Of a stretch of DNA of 64,000 nucleotides, positions 44,757 through 52,543 are shown in pieces (within the stretch, counting starts at the first letter, position 1; each line of letters opens with the position of its first letter). A program made the translations under genes and the position numbers. Under the pieces are notes generated by a model. That model worked only from the letters and a program-made list of their open reading frames with translations, did no database searches and had not been told where the DNA came from. Source of the DNA: Anaerolineaceae bacterium (GTDB lineage Bacteria > Chloroflexota > Anaerolineae > Anaerolineales > Anaerolineaceae); contig JAGPFF010000002.1 in assembly GCA_018056725.1 (NCBI GenBank), forward strand, positions 35,878-99,877, given 5' to 3'.

Positions 44757-44993
44757 GTGGCGATTGTACCGATAGGTCTGGATGGTGTCTCGCAATTGCC
44801 AGGGTTAGCTCAAGGATGGCCGTCAGGTTTACCAATCCGAGAAAGCACACCTCTCCTGCGAACGATAACCGGGATGCTATTTGGTTTAGGCACGGGCTGG
44901 TTCATGTATCCCCTTATGGAAGAAAGTATAAAAGAAGCTCGTTTTGCCTTACAGAGAAAGAAAACAGTGGTAAAACAGATTTCTGCGAAATGA
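44757..44993 (+). CDS. DUF2085-type membrane protein, C-terminal part after the TAG
   Basis: 78 residues in the same frame as the preceding gene, starting at a GTG two codons after its TAG. The sequence IVPIGLDGVSQLPGLAQG, ESTPLLRTITGMLFGLGTGW is the expected C-terminal end of DUF2085 proteins. There is no ribosome binding site before the GTG, so independent translation is doubtful. The ATG of pgeF overlaps its stop. Confidence 0.6.
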   Translation: MAIVPIGLDGVSQLPGLAQGWPSGLPIRESTPLLRTITGMLFGLGTGWFMYPLMEESIKEARFALQRKKTVVKQISAK

Positions 44994-45778
44994 AAATACA
45001 AGAAAACAATAGCGGTGGATTAACTTACCTGACTTTCCCGGATACTGTATTTGAAAATACAGTTCATGGAATTTTTACAAGAAAAGGAGGGGTCAGCCCT
45101 GAACCTTTTCAGTCATTGAATTTAAGTACCTCAACTGGTGATTCAAATGAAAATATCCATGAGAATCGAAACCGAATCTTCGAGACCATCGGACGAAACG
45201 TGGACTCCCTCTTTGACGTTTGGCAGGTTCACAGTAACAAGGTTGTGTGTACCGATTTCCCTCGTAATCGTGAAATAAATCCGGTAAAAGCAGACGCGAT
45301 TTTAACCAATAATCCCGCAGTTACCTTACTGATGAGGTTTGCTGATTGCGTTCCGATCCTTCTCTTTGATCCAGTTAAAAAAGTTGTGGGAATTGTGCAT
45401 GCTGGCTGGGAGGGAACATTGAATAAGATTGTTCAAGAGACGGTTCGAGAAGCGTCTACAAGATACGGGTGTGCTCCTGAGGATATGGCTGCCTTGATCG
45501 GACCGTGCATCGGCGCTCATCATTATGAGGTCGGATTGGAATTGGCGCAAAGATTTGCACGCGAATTTCCAGATTCAGCCGGAATTATCAATCAGGTGGA
45601 CCACCGGGTCTTTCTCGATCTCGGACATGCCAATGGCTGGCTGTTGACCGGAATGGGAGTTAATCATATTCTCTTCACAAACCTCTGTACGGCTTGTGAT
45701 ACTTCAAATTGGTTCAGTCATCGAGCTGAAAAAGGCAAAACAGGTCGCTTTGGCGTGGTGATTGCCTTAAAGGAGTAA
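44990..45778 (+). CDS. pgeF: Polyphenol oxidase/laccase-domain protein (PgeF, YfiH type)
   Basis: 262 residues from ATG 44990, which overlaps the TGA of the previous gene; the frame is open further up but only through that gene. WQVHSNKV, FADCVPILLFDP, GIVHAGWEGTLNKI and LIGPCIGAHHYEVG carry the His/Cys metal ligands of the family, now known for peptidoglycan-editing and purine-nucleoside activity. It is followed after 2 bases by yggS. Confidence 0.92.
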   Translation: MKIQENNSGGLTYLTFPDTVFENTVHGIFTRKGGVSPEPFQSLNLSTSTGDSNENIHENRNRIFETIGRNVDSLFDVWQVHSNKVVCTDFPRNREINPVKADAILTNNPAVTLLMRFADCVPILLFDPVKKVVGIVHAGWEGTLNKIVQETVREASTRYGCAPEDMAALIGPCIGAHHYEVGLELAQRFAREFPDSAGIINQVDHRVFLDLGHANGWLLTGMGVNHILFTNLCTACDTSNWFSHRAEKGKTGRFGVVIALKE

Positions 45779-45780
45779 GG

Positions 45781-46491
45781 TTGGATCAAATACTCGAAAA
45801 TTATGCTGAAATCCTTCACAGGGTAAACCTGGCATGCGAGCGTTCTTCCAGAAAGGCGGAAGAAGTGGGTATTATCGTCGTCACCAAGCATCAACCTGTT
45901 GACCGTATGCTCCGGGTTTGGGAGGCGGGGGCACGCTGCTTTGGTGAAAATTATCCGGAAGAAACGGCTCTAAAAATTCAACAACTACCCGAGCGCATTC
46001 AACCCGAATGGCACATGATTGGTCACATTCAGAGCCGGAAAATCAAATATCTGGTTGAGCATTTCAGCTGGGTGCATTCAATCGATCGTCTGGAAATTGC
46101 TCTAAAATTGAATCAAGCTTTCGGGTCCGTGCAAAAACGAATTTCTGCATTGATTGAGATAAACATCTCTTCTGAAAGCACCAAGTTTGGCTACTCTGTA
46201 AATAATGAAGAGGAGATTTCGGTTCTTCTCGAAGACATTGAACGAATGAAGTCGTTGAATGCCTTGGAATTTCGAGGCATCATGATCATGCCACCATTAA
46301 CTTCCAATGCTGAAACCAACCGGGTTCATTTTCAAACCGCCCGGCAGATGCAGGAACGAATCAGCCGGTCCTTGAACATGCCCAGATTCGATCAAATATC
46401 CATGGGAACAAGCAGCGATTTTGAGGTTGCAATTGAGGAAGGGGCAACTTTCGTTCGCATTGGCGAAGCAATTCTTGGAAAACGCAATTAG
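45781..46491 (+). CDS. yggS: YggS-family pyridoxal-phosphate homeostasis protein
   Basis: 236 residues, PLP-binding TIM barrel of the alanine racemase type, no catalytic activity known. The PLP lysine is in IIVVTKHQP, and [21 protein letters not shown] and [16 protein letters not shown] match the family. The start is a TTG with GGAGTAAGG directly upstream, 2 bases after pgeF. yggS, yggT and DUF167 are a common neighbourhood in bacteria. Confidence 0.93.
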   Translation: MDQILENYAEILHRVNLACERSSRKAEEVGIIVVTKHQPVDRMLRVWEAGARCFGENYPEETALKIQQLPERIQPEWHMIGHIQSRKIKYLVEHFSWVHSIDRLEIALKLNQAFGSVQKRISALIEINISSESTKFGYSVNNEEEISVLLEDIERMKSLNALEFRGIMIMPPLTSNAETNRVHFQTARQMQERISRSLNMPRFDQISMGTSSDFEVAIEEGATFVRIGEAILGKRN

Positions 46492-46502
46492 CCTGAATCA
46501 GT

Positions 46503-46508
46503 TATAAT
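46503..46508 (+). promoter_or_regulatory. -10 element of yggT
   Basis: TATAAT with 7 bases to the ATG at 46516, implying a leaderless transcript. Confidence 0.45.
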
Positions 46509-46515
46509 TCGTGCC

Positions 46516-46761
46516 ATGATCATTAAAACAATTATTCAAACCGTGTTTCAATTGCTTACTTTGGTGGTAATTCTTGATGCCATATTATCTTTCTTTGTCC
46601 CCTACAACAACAAGGTAAGATTTTATCTGGATCGAATCGTTTCTCCTTTATTGGCTCCAATCCGACGCATCATTCCACCGATTTATAATTTGGACTTCTC
46701 GCCTGTAATCCTTTTGGTATTGCTTCAATTAATCCAAAATCTACTCCTCTGGCTGTTGTAA
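46516..46761 (+). CDS. yggT: YggT family membrane protein
   Basis: 81 residues with two hydrophobic helices (about 3-25 and 60-80), and the family pattern LDAILSFFVPYNNKVRFYLDRI ... SPLLAPIRRIIPP between them. YggT proteins are linked to cell division or membrane homeostasis. It sits between yggS and the DUF167 gene (1 base gap), as in many bacteria. Confidence 0.88.
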   Translation: MIIKTIIQTVFQLLTLVVILDAILSFFVPYNNKVRFYLDRIVSPLLAPIRRIIPPIYNLDFSPVILLVLLQLIQNLLLWLL

Positions 46762-46762
46762 A

Positions 46763-47080
46763 ATGGGCGGCGATCGTAAATTCACCCTCCATGATGGTAA
46801 AAATGGCGCGGCAATCACGGTTCGCATCACGCCACGAATGGCTAAGGATCAGATTTATGATATTTTGGATGATGGCACGATAAAAATTCGCCTGACCGCT
46901 CCCCCGGTAGAAGGCAAAGCTAACAAAGCGCTCATCAAATATCTTTCCGAAATACTGGAAGTTCCTGCCTCATGGATTGAAATCATTGCCGGTCAGAATA
47001 GCCATGATAAACTGATTTCTATCCTGAATATGGATTCAGAACAGGTCCAACAGCGTATTCTTCAGCATCTGGATCAATGA
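46763..47080 (+). CDS. DUF167 (YggU) family protein
   Basis: 105 residues, small alpha/beta protein; the motif RLTAPPVEGKANKALIKYL is the family hallmark. Function unknown. It closes the yggS-yggT cluster and converges with the STAND NTPase gene; no terminator is evident in the 4-base gap. Confidence 0.9.
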   Translation: MGGDRKFTLHDGKNGAAITVRITPRMAKDQIYDILDDGTIKIRLTAPPVEGKANKALIKYLSEILEVPASWIEIIAGQNSHDKLISILNMDSEQVQQRILQHLDQ

Positions 47081-47084
47081 AACT

Positions 47085-49454
47085 TTAATTTGCCAGGCTC
47101 ACGAAGAATAAAGCGTCACAAAGAATTTCCCGTAGGAAATGTCCTCTTGAAATTGCATGCTGAAAAGTGGTGATTGTTTGAGCATCCGGCTTTTCCGTCA
47201 GGTATTGTAAAGCGATCAAGGCTTCCCCAAAATTATTGGAATTGAAAAGATCGTAGAGTAGCTCGTATGGATACCGGTTTGCGGTTACTCCAAGACCATG
47301 CTGGCTGGCAATGGTCACTAATTGTTGATCTTCAGACGGATGAATAGAGGGATGAGGAGAAAAGACTTTTGGATCCCATTTGTTTTCAAGTGCCTGCGCT
47401 GCAGCGTCCCGGACGATCCAGACATTATCATCCGTACTGATGCTGGACAGGGTCTGGTCAGCCCATGCCTCAGAGATCAATCTTAATCCATAGATTACAT
47501 TCCTTCGACAAATAGGAGATTCATCCGTACTGAGCGTTTTAAGGAGAGTATGCCCGAAAGTTTTATTCTGGGAAAGGACTTCAGCAGCAAGTCTGCTGGT
47601 ACTTGCCTGATTGGAGCGCAGCAATTCGGTCAGCATACTTGAAGCAGAAGCATAATCTTCATTGAAGCACAGACCAATGAGTCCAAAAAGACTCAAAGAC
47701 TCATTTTGGCTGTTGATACATTCCACAAGGAACTCGAGATGGGTTTTAGTTTTATCGAAAGCGTAAAAGAACGCGCAGAATTGTTGTAATTGGATGGATT
47801 TATTTTTCTCAAAGTTCTGGAGGAGTTGATTAAATAATGCTTGATGCGCATAGAGAATGATTGTGCCGATTTTTATTTTCGCAGATAATGGAAGTTCCTG
47901 AGAAATAAGTCGGCTGGCTAATTGCTGTAAAACGGGTTTGAAATCAGGCACCTGATTTCGCATATAGACCAAGTGCTGGATGATCATAGGCGCATTTGAG
48001 ACTCCATCTTCACTCGCCCAGGTGATGAGGTAATCCCGTGAAATATCTTTATTGATCAGGGTAAAGTTCAGCACCGGATTATGCCGCAACTCGTTGATAT
48101 CCGGTCGAATTCGATAATGAGCGGAATTAGCCAGTAAGCGGCATAAAATGGAAGGACTTGTAAAAAAGATCCGATCATCGTTCTCAATCAACAGGTGGTT
48201 GTGAATCAAGAGTTCATAAGTGTCAATTTCAGTTTTGTGATCAGCTGAATCCGTGGGGGAATCAATCTTAAGATTTACCAACGATTTTAAATCTGGTACT
48301 GAGATTCCCGCAAATGAGCCACTGGCAATGCTCTCTGCGATCCTGACAAACGTTTCAGTGGGAATCAGGTCATTGGTTTTTTCTCTCAAGTAAGAGATGA
48401 CTTTGGTATCTTCAGCCAGAGAATCGTGGTTCAGCGCCGAAAGAATGCTGGTTGTCATTGTGAAGTACGTAGGGGAGAAAGGTTCCTGCTGGAGCCAGAG
48501 CCGGACCAACTCCACTGCATGGTCAAATTCCGCCTCCTGCGGCGAGGAACGATGCAACTTCTTCCAAACAAAAGCCCACTTTTCATAAAGCTGATCGTAA
48601 TCAGGACCATCAGGCGGCTTTAGTGTCACTGGGCGGAAACCGATAGCCTGGAGCTTACCAGTGTAGAAGGGTCCACTTACAGTGACCATTCTCATGGAGG
48701 GATTTTCGGCATGAATTTTCCCAATTTGCTCAACAGCGCGATCGAAATCAGATTGTGGCAGCTCATCCAGACCATCTATGATCAGCATCAGGTGCTGGCG
48801 GGAAAGGTAAGTGTTGAAAAGTTTTTCTGTCGCAGCAGGGTTAAGATCAAAACCATGTTTAAACATCGTCAGTGCCAACAACCCTGCTAGAGGATTAGGG
48901 CTGTCTTTGCGTAAAACGTCTTGAATATGAAGGTAAACCGGCAGAACCTCATTCAATTCAGTCATTTCGCATTTGTGTTCCAGCACCCTGGAGATAAACG
49001 CGGATAACAACGTGGTTTTTCCACTGCCGATGTTCCCTTGAATGATCAGAGAGCAACCGGTGGAAAGTGCCTGTTCGAGGGTAATCTGCGGAAATGGAAA
49101 ATCCCCAATTAATTCTGGTACATCCAATAAGAACAGGGGATCGCGGAAGAATAGAGGTTCTTCTTCCAGTTCTCCTTCATAATGCGAATAAACAGGATGG
49201 GGAAATAATTTTTGTTGCACATAAACATCATCCAAACTGCACAAATCTGAACCAAGGTGCTGACTTTGAGCGTGGCGTAATAAATATTTTCGTAAAGTTA
49301 AATCGTTAAGAGATTCTTCCCGGGTTTGCTTGTCTTCCTTCCGGGATTTTTTCTCTTTCTTCGGTAAAACAGATATAAGTTTCGGAGTCAAGAATGCAAT
49401 TAATACTCCGAAGATGAGTCCGAGGATGAGTGAGAAAGGATCAATCCCGGGCAT
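47085..49454 (-). CDS. Membrane-anchored STAND/NACHT-type NTPase
   Basis: 789 residues from ATG 49454 (AAGGGA seven bases upstream; an upstream frame is less likely). One N-terminal helix (about 7-22), then a basic linker, a P-loop NTPase domain with Walker A GNIGSGKT (140-147) and Walker B IIDGLDE (225-231), and a long helical C-terminus that looks like HEAT-type repeats (for example SRLAAEVLSQNKTFGH, DNVWIVRDAAAQALEN). This layout fits STAND signalling NTPases, some of which act in phage defence or stress sensing. No effector domain is apparent. Separated from the zinc-ribbon gene by 10 bases. Confidence 0.75.
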   Translation of the reverse strand: MPGIDPFSLILGLIFGVLIAFLTPKLISVLPKKEKKSRKEDKQTREESLNDLTLRKYLLRHAQSQHLGSDLCSLDDVYVQQKLFPHPVYSHYEGELEEEPLFFRDPLFLLDVPELIGDFPFPQITLEQALSTGCSLIIQGNIGSGKTTLLSAFISRVLEHKCEMTELNEVLPVYLHIQDVLRKDSPNPLAGLLALTMFKHGFDLNPAATEKLFNTYLSRQHLMLIIDGLDELPQSDFDRAVEQIGKIHAENPSMRMVTVSGPFYTGKLQAIGFRPVTLKPPDGPDYDQLYEKWAFVWKKLHRSSPQEAEFDHAVELVRLWLQQEPFSPTYFTMTTSILSALNHDSLAEDTKVISYLREKTNDLIPTETFVRIAESIASGSFAGISVPDLKSLVNLKIDSPTDSADHKTEIDTYELLIHNHLLIENDDRIFFTSPSILCRLLANSAHYRIRPDINELRHNPVLNFTLINKDISRDYLITWASEDGVSNAPMIIQHLVYMRNQVPDFKPVLQQLASRLISQELPLSAKIKIGTIILYAHQALFNQLLQNFEKNKSIQLQQFCAFFYAFDKTKTHLEFLVECINSQNESLSLFGLIGLCFNEDYASASSMLTELLRSNQASTSRLAAEVLSQNKTFGHTLLKTLSTDESPICRRNVIYGLRLISEAWADQTLSSISTDDNVWIVRDAAAQALENKWDPKVFSPHPSIHPSEDQQLVTIASQHGLGVTANRYPYELLYDLFNSNNFGEALIALQYLTEKPDAQTITTFQHAISRGHFLREILCDALFFVSLAN

Positions 49455-49464
49455 GGTGAGTCCC

Positions 49465-50166
49465 TTAGCCAGCATACAGGATTCTGCCACATGTTGGGCA
49501 GTAAACAAGGCGGGTCATTGTCCTGGCTGATTGGACATCAGCGGGAGTGAGGGTCGTTCCACAGCAGGTGCAGGTTTGTTCTTCGATCAACGCTATCGCG
49601 ACTCCTGATTTCTTCACGCGTAAATTATCGTAAACCGAAACAAAGTCATCTGTGAGCTGGCTAAGAATTGCTAACCGTTCTTTGGCGATTTTTTGCGCAG
49701 AAGTCTGCAAACTTTCCTTTTCCTGTATCAATTGATGCTTCTTGTCTTCAAAAATCTTCTGGGCTTCTTGTACTTTTTTATTCTCACTTTCACATGCTTC
49801 TTCCTCTGCCTCAATTCTTAACATTAATTCCAGTTCTTCTTCTTCCATGGTGGAGATGCTGCTTTTTATGGCAGCAATTTCCTTTTGTAGATCCTGCAAT
49901 TCCTTAGGGTTTTTAATCTTGCCCTCGTAAAGAGAGGATTCGGATTGTTCCACTTTATTTCGTTTGGCTCGGATCAACTCTTCAAGAGATTTTAAGTTCA
50001 CCTGATCTTCGTGAAGTTTCTTTTTTGCAGCTTCAAAGGTAATAACAGCAGATTTTATACCAGAATCATCCTGAAGGAGGCGGTTTATTTCGTTCAGGCG
50101 ATTCTGAATGCGCGCTGATTCAGTGTCTATCTTTTGTAACTGGAATAGGTTGAATGTAGTATTCAT
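49465..50166 (-). CDS. Coiled-coil protein with C4 zinc ribbon (DUF164 type)
   Basis: 233 residues from ATG 50166 (a TTG six bases further up is the alternative). Residues 5-165 are coiled coil (QEAQKIFEDKKHQLIQEKE), and the end has two C-x2-C pairs, CTCC...CPTC (about residues 193-228), a zf-RING_7-like ribbon. The family is of uncertain function and often encoded near DNA or RNA metabolism genes. A TATAAT sits 17 bases before the ATG, within the T-rich tail of the preceding terminator. It precedes the STAND NTPase gene, probably in the same unit. Confidence 0.8.
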   Translation of the reverse strand: MNTTFNLFQLQKIDTESARIQNRLNEINRLLQDDSGIKSAVITFEAAKKKLHEDQVNLKSLEELIRAKRNKVEQSESSLYEGKIKNPKELQDLQKEIAAIKSSISTMEEEELELMLRIEAEEEACESENKKVQEAQKIFEDKKHQLIQEKESLQTSAQKIAKERLAILSQLTDDFVSVYDNLRVKKSGVAIALIEEQTCTCCGTTLTPADVQSARTMTRLVYCPTCGRILYAG

Positions 50167-50183
50167 TTGCAATCTATTTTCTA

Positions 50184-50189
50184 ATTATA
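50184..50189 (-). promoter_or_regulatory. -10 element of the zinc-ribbon/STAND unit
   Basis: TATAAT on the minus strand, 17 bases before the ATG at 50166, placed just after the upstream terminator's T tract. Confidence 0.45.
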
Positions 50190-50193
50190 TAAA

Positions 50194-50227
50194 AAGAACT
50201 GGAATGAGTAAACTCGTTCCAGTTCTT
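50194..50227 (-). terminator. Terminator of the PHP-AlbA_2 gene
   Basis: 16-bp stem (50194-50209 with 50212-50227; one G-T pair) around AA, with TTCTTTTTAT after it on the minus strand. Confidence 0.85.
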
Positions 50228-50248
50228 AATCCTCTTAACACAGCGCAT

Positions 50249-52009
50249 TTAAGCAATTTCTTCTTCCTGAAGGAAAGACTTCCACGGTCCATGTATTCCA
50301 TCCGTGGTGACACCGAAAAATAATCGGTAACCGTCTGCGGTGCGGAGAATCAGGTCAAAAAGCGAATTCTTTCCCTGCTGGTATTGTTTAATTAATCCAT
50401 AATCTCCGTGCCATACGATGCCGATGGAATCAATTTGCGGAAATATTTCATTGTATCGCGTGATGGCATAATGCCATAATCGCCTGGCTGAAGCCTGGGT
50501 TACATTTTTAACAATATTTCCATTTCGCAGGTCTCGCATGGTATAAAAACTTTTCCCGCCTCTTGTTACAGGTGCAATAACTTCAACACCCGTCCTCGGG
50601 GCAGGATCTTCGGTCAGCTCAGGAGCTGTCTGAGGGATTTCAACAGAGTTTTGAACGGCTTCCACAATTGAAGGTGGTTCACCAGAGAAAGAAGTTTGTT
50701 CGCGACCACGAAGAACGAGAGTGACGATCTCATCACGGACAGCGATGTTGGTTTCATCTTCGTCGCGGATGAATATCTTATTTTCGTCCAGCGCATAAGG
50801 GGCTTCTTCTCCGCGGGGGATAAGAATGCGAAGGATGGATTTGTTTTTATGAGTTTGGACGTCCAACGTGACATGAATTGGAGGGGAAATTCGGTTTTGA
50901 ATCTCCTTTTCCAGTTGTTCCATAGCCTGCGAGGGATTGGCAATGCCGATTACTGGTTTTAGTGGATCTCTGGGCACACCAATGTAAATTGTTCCACCAT
51001 TGGTATTGGCAAATGCACAGATATCTGCAAGTATGCTGTGCATATTTCCCCCGCGGACACTAAGGTTTTCATGAAAGTCTTGAATGATGTTTGGACCTTC
51101 ATCCCGCGCAATTTGAACAAAATCCACCGCAGGCTCCATCGTCTGACGGTGGGGTCGGGTTCGAGAAAAATCATTGGACTTGAAAAGTTCCAGTAAGGCT
51201 TCAAAACTGGGTTCGGGTAACAAAACATCCGTGGTCCGATCACCGATGCCTGGATTCTTCTTCCGGATCGGATCCGTAGTCAACCGGTGACTATCTGACC
51301 CTTGAATACAATGCATTCGTCTGGGATATTCTGGTTTTGTGCCGTTAAAAAAGGCTGCTGTGCTTCTTGAGCCTCTTTGATCCAGGTCGGTAACCTCCAG
51401 AGCGTGCAGGTTCTTATCCTGGGTATAGGCTATCCGGGTTTGACCGCCAAAATTCATACCACGCATGGCAACGCCGTTGCTGGAATTAGCATGGGCAGCA
51501 ATGACGATTCCACCTGCTTCGTTGATGATGCGGTAAGCGGTGATGACGTCGATCGATGCCCCGATTGCCGGATTTCCGTCATCTATATTTGCAGGTGGTA
51601 TTCCAAGATCGAGAAGGGTATGTTCAATCTCACGAATGCTTTTTGTGGGTGAAAATATTCCTATAATATGAAAGCCGAAGGTTGCAGTGAACTCGATTCC
51701 GGGCAAGAGTAGAATTTTTTTCAGTAGACTGCGGTATTCAAGCAAATGATTTTTTTCTTCGGGGAGTAATCGATTGAGTTTTTCAAGAAGCTCAAGCTGT
51801 TCGATTTCTTCACGGAGTTTCCGGTATCCTGCGATAGTATTATGGTCAGTAAAGCTGATAATATCCAGATTCCGTGAATCTGCTTTCTTTAGTATATCCA
51901 GGTATGAGACTTCAGGTTGTTGGAAGTCCATAGATGCAGGTGTATGCAAATGGATATCCATTGTGAACCATTGTTTTTGTTTTTTAGGGAGTGTTTTTAT
52001 TGATTTCAT
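50249..52009 (-). CDS. PHP phosphoesterase fused to an AlbA_2 (Schlafen-like) domain
   Basis: 586 residues. PHP domain (about 15-290): MDIHLHTPAS (H20, H22), FTDHNTIAGY, LPGIEFTA, AAHANSS and GSDSHRL supply metal ligands. An AlbA_2 domain (about 310-440) follows with ADICAFANTNGGTIYIGV, and a C-terminal region of about 130 residues (TPLIKQYQQGKN-type, here YGLIKQYQQGKNSLFD) of unknown fold. The PHP part suggests phosphoesterase activity and the AlbA_2 part nucleic-acid binding. The gene lies 22 bases after tRNA-Arg and ends at a terminator. Target unknown. Confidence 0.78.
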   Translation of the reverse strand: MKSIKTLPKKQKQWFTMDIHLHTPASMDFQQPEVSYLDILKKADSRNLDIISFTDHNTIAGYRKLREEIEQLELLEKLNRLLPEEKNHLLEYRSLLKKILLLPGIEFTATFGFHIIGIFSPTKSIREIEHTLLDLGIPPANIDDGNPAIGASIDVITAYRIINEAGGIVIAAHANSSNGVAMRGMNFGGQTRIAYTQDKNLHALEVTDLDQRGSRSTAAFFNGTKPEYPRRMHCIQGSDSHRLTTDPIRKKNPGIGDRTTDVLLPEPSFEALLELFKSNDFSRTRPHRQTMEPAVDFVQIARDEGPNIIQDFHENLSVRGGNMHSILADICAFANTNGGTIYIGVPRDPLKPVIGIANPSQAMEQLEKEIQNRISPPIHVTLDVQTHKNKSILRILIPRGEEAPYALDENKIFIRDEDETNIAVRDEIVTLVLRGREQTSFSGEPPSIVEAVQNSVEIPQTAPELTEDPAPRTGVEVIAPVTRGGKSFYTMRDLRNGNIVKNVTQASARRLWHYAITRYNEIFPQIDSIGIVWHGDYGLIKQYQQGKNSLFDLILRTADGYRLFFGVTTDGIHGPWKSFLQEEEIA

Positions 52010-52031
52010 GAATGTTTTTGAAAAGGAAGAG

Positions 52032-52104
52032 CGCCCTCGGTGGGAGTCGAACCCACAACCATCGGATTAGAAGTCCGGTGCTCTATCCATTGAGCTACGG
52101 GGGC
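52032..52104 (-). tRNA. tRNA-Arg (TCT anticodon)
   Basis: 73 bases, cloverleaf with D-arm GCTCAATGGATAGAGC, anticodon loop CTTCTAA (UCU, reads AGA/AGG) and T-arm GTGGG-TTCGACT-CCCAC. CCA is not encoded. Two C-A mismatches are seen, at positions 5-68 (acceptor) and 27-43 (anticodon stem). It lies 6 bases after the 143-residue gene and 22 bases before the PHP-AlbA_2 gene, with no clear promoter or terminator between them. Confidence 0.9.
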
Positions 52105-52110
52105 ATGAAT

Positions 52111-52542
52111 TTAGCGGCAGGGGCGAATTCCTCGATAAACGTTTGGGCTTGAAATTGTCCGTAAGATTGTTTCCGCAGGCTTGCCAATTCTATCAGATAA
52201 TTCAATGGAGCTGAGCGGGGAATTACCGTTTGCTAGAAAAATTCGAAAGATAGCATCGACGAGAGCAGTCTGACCGGTGTAGAAACTCTCCAATTTCGCG
52301 CAATGATTCATCAAAGTGGATTGGAGTCCATCCACCTGGTGAACTTCAGCCGTTTCAGGATCCACCCAATCAATCGTTGTACTTTCCTCCCGGTTGGAAA
52401 ACATTGCCTGATGTTCTGAACAAAGGTAGCCAAAAAGGAACACCCGCCAGTTAGCGTCGTGATTCTTCCACCAATCAAAATCTATATGATAAGGAGTGGT
52501 CAATCCTGGCTTCACAAAGCTGAAGGTTTTTTGCTCACTCAT
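52111..52542 (-). CDS. Protein of unknown function, coupled to the 518-residue protein
   Basis: 143 residues from ATG 52542 (one base after the stop of the preceding gene). The first part is aromatic-rich (KPGLTTPYHIDFDWWKNHD, FLFGYLCSEHQAMF), the end (IFRIFLANGNSPLSSIELSDRIGKPAETILRTIS) looks like a winged-helix element. I do not recognise the family. Operon with the 518-residue gene; tRNA-Arg follows. A DNA- or RNA-binding role is an inference from the helix-turn-helix-like end. Confidence 0.65.
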   Translation of the reverse strand: MSEQKTFSFVKPGLTTPYHIDFDWWKNHDANWRVFLFGYLCSEHQAMFSNREESTTIDWVDPETAEVHQVDGLQSTLMNHCAKLESFYTGQTALVDAIFRIFLANGNSPLSSIELSDRIGKPAETILRTISSPNVYRGIRPCR

Positions 52543-52543
52543 C

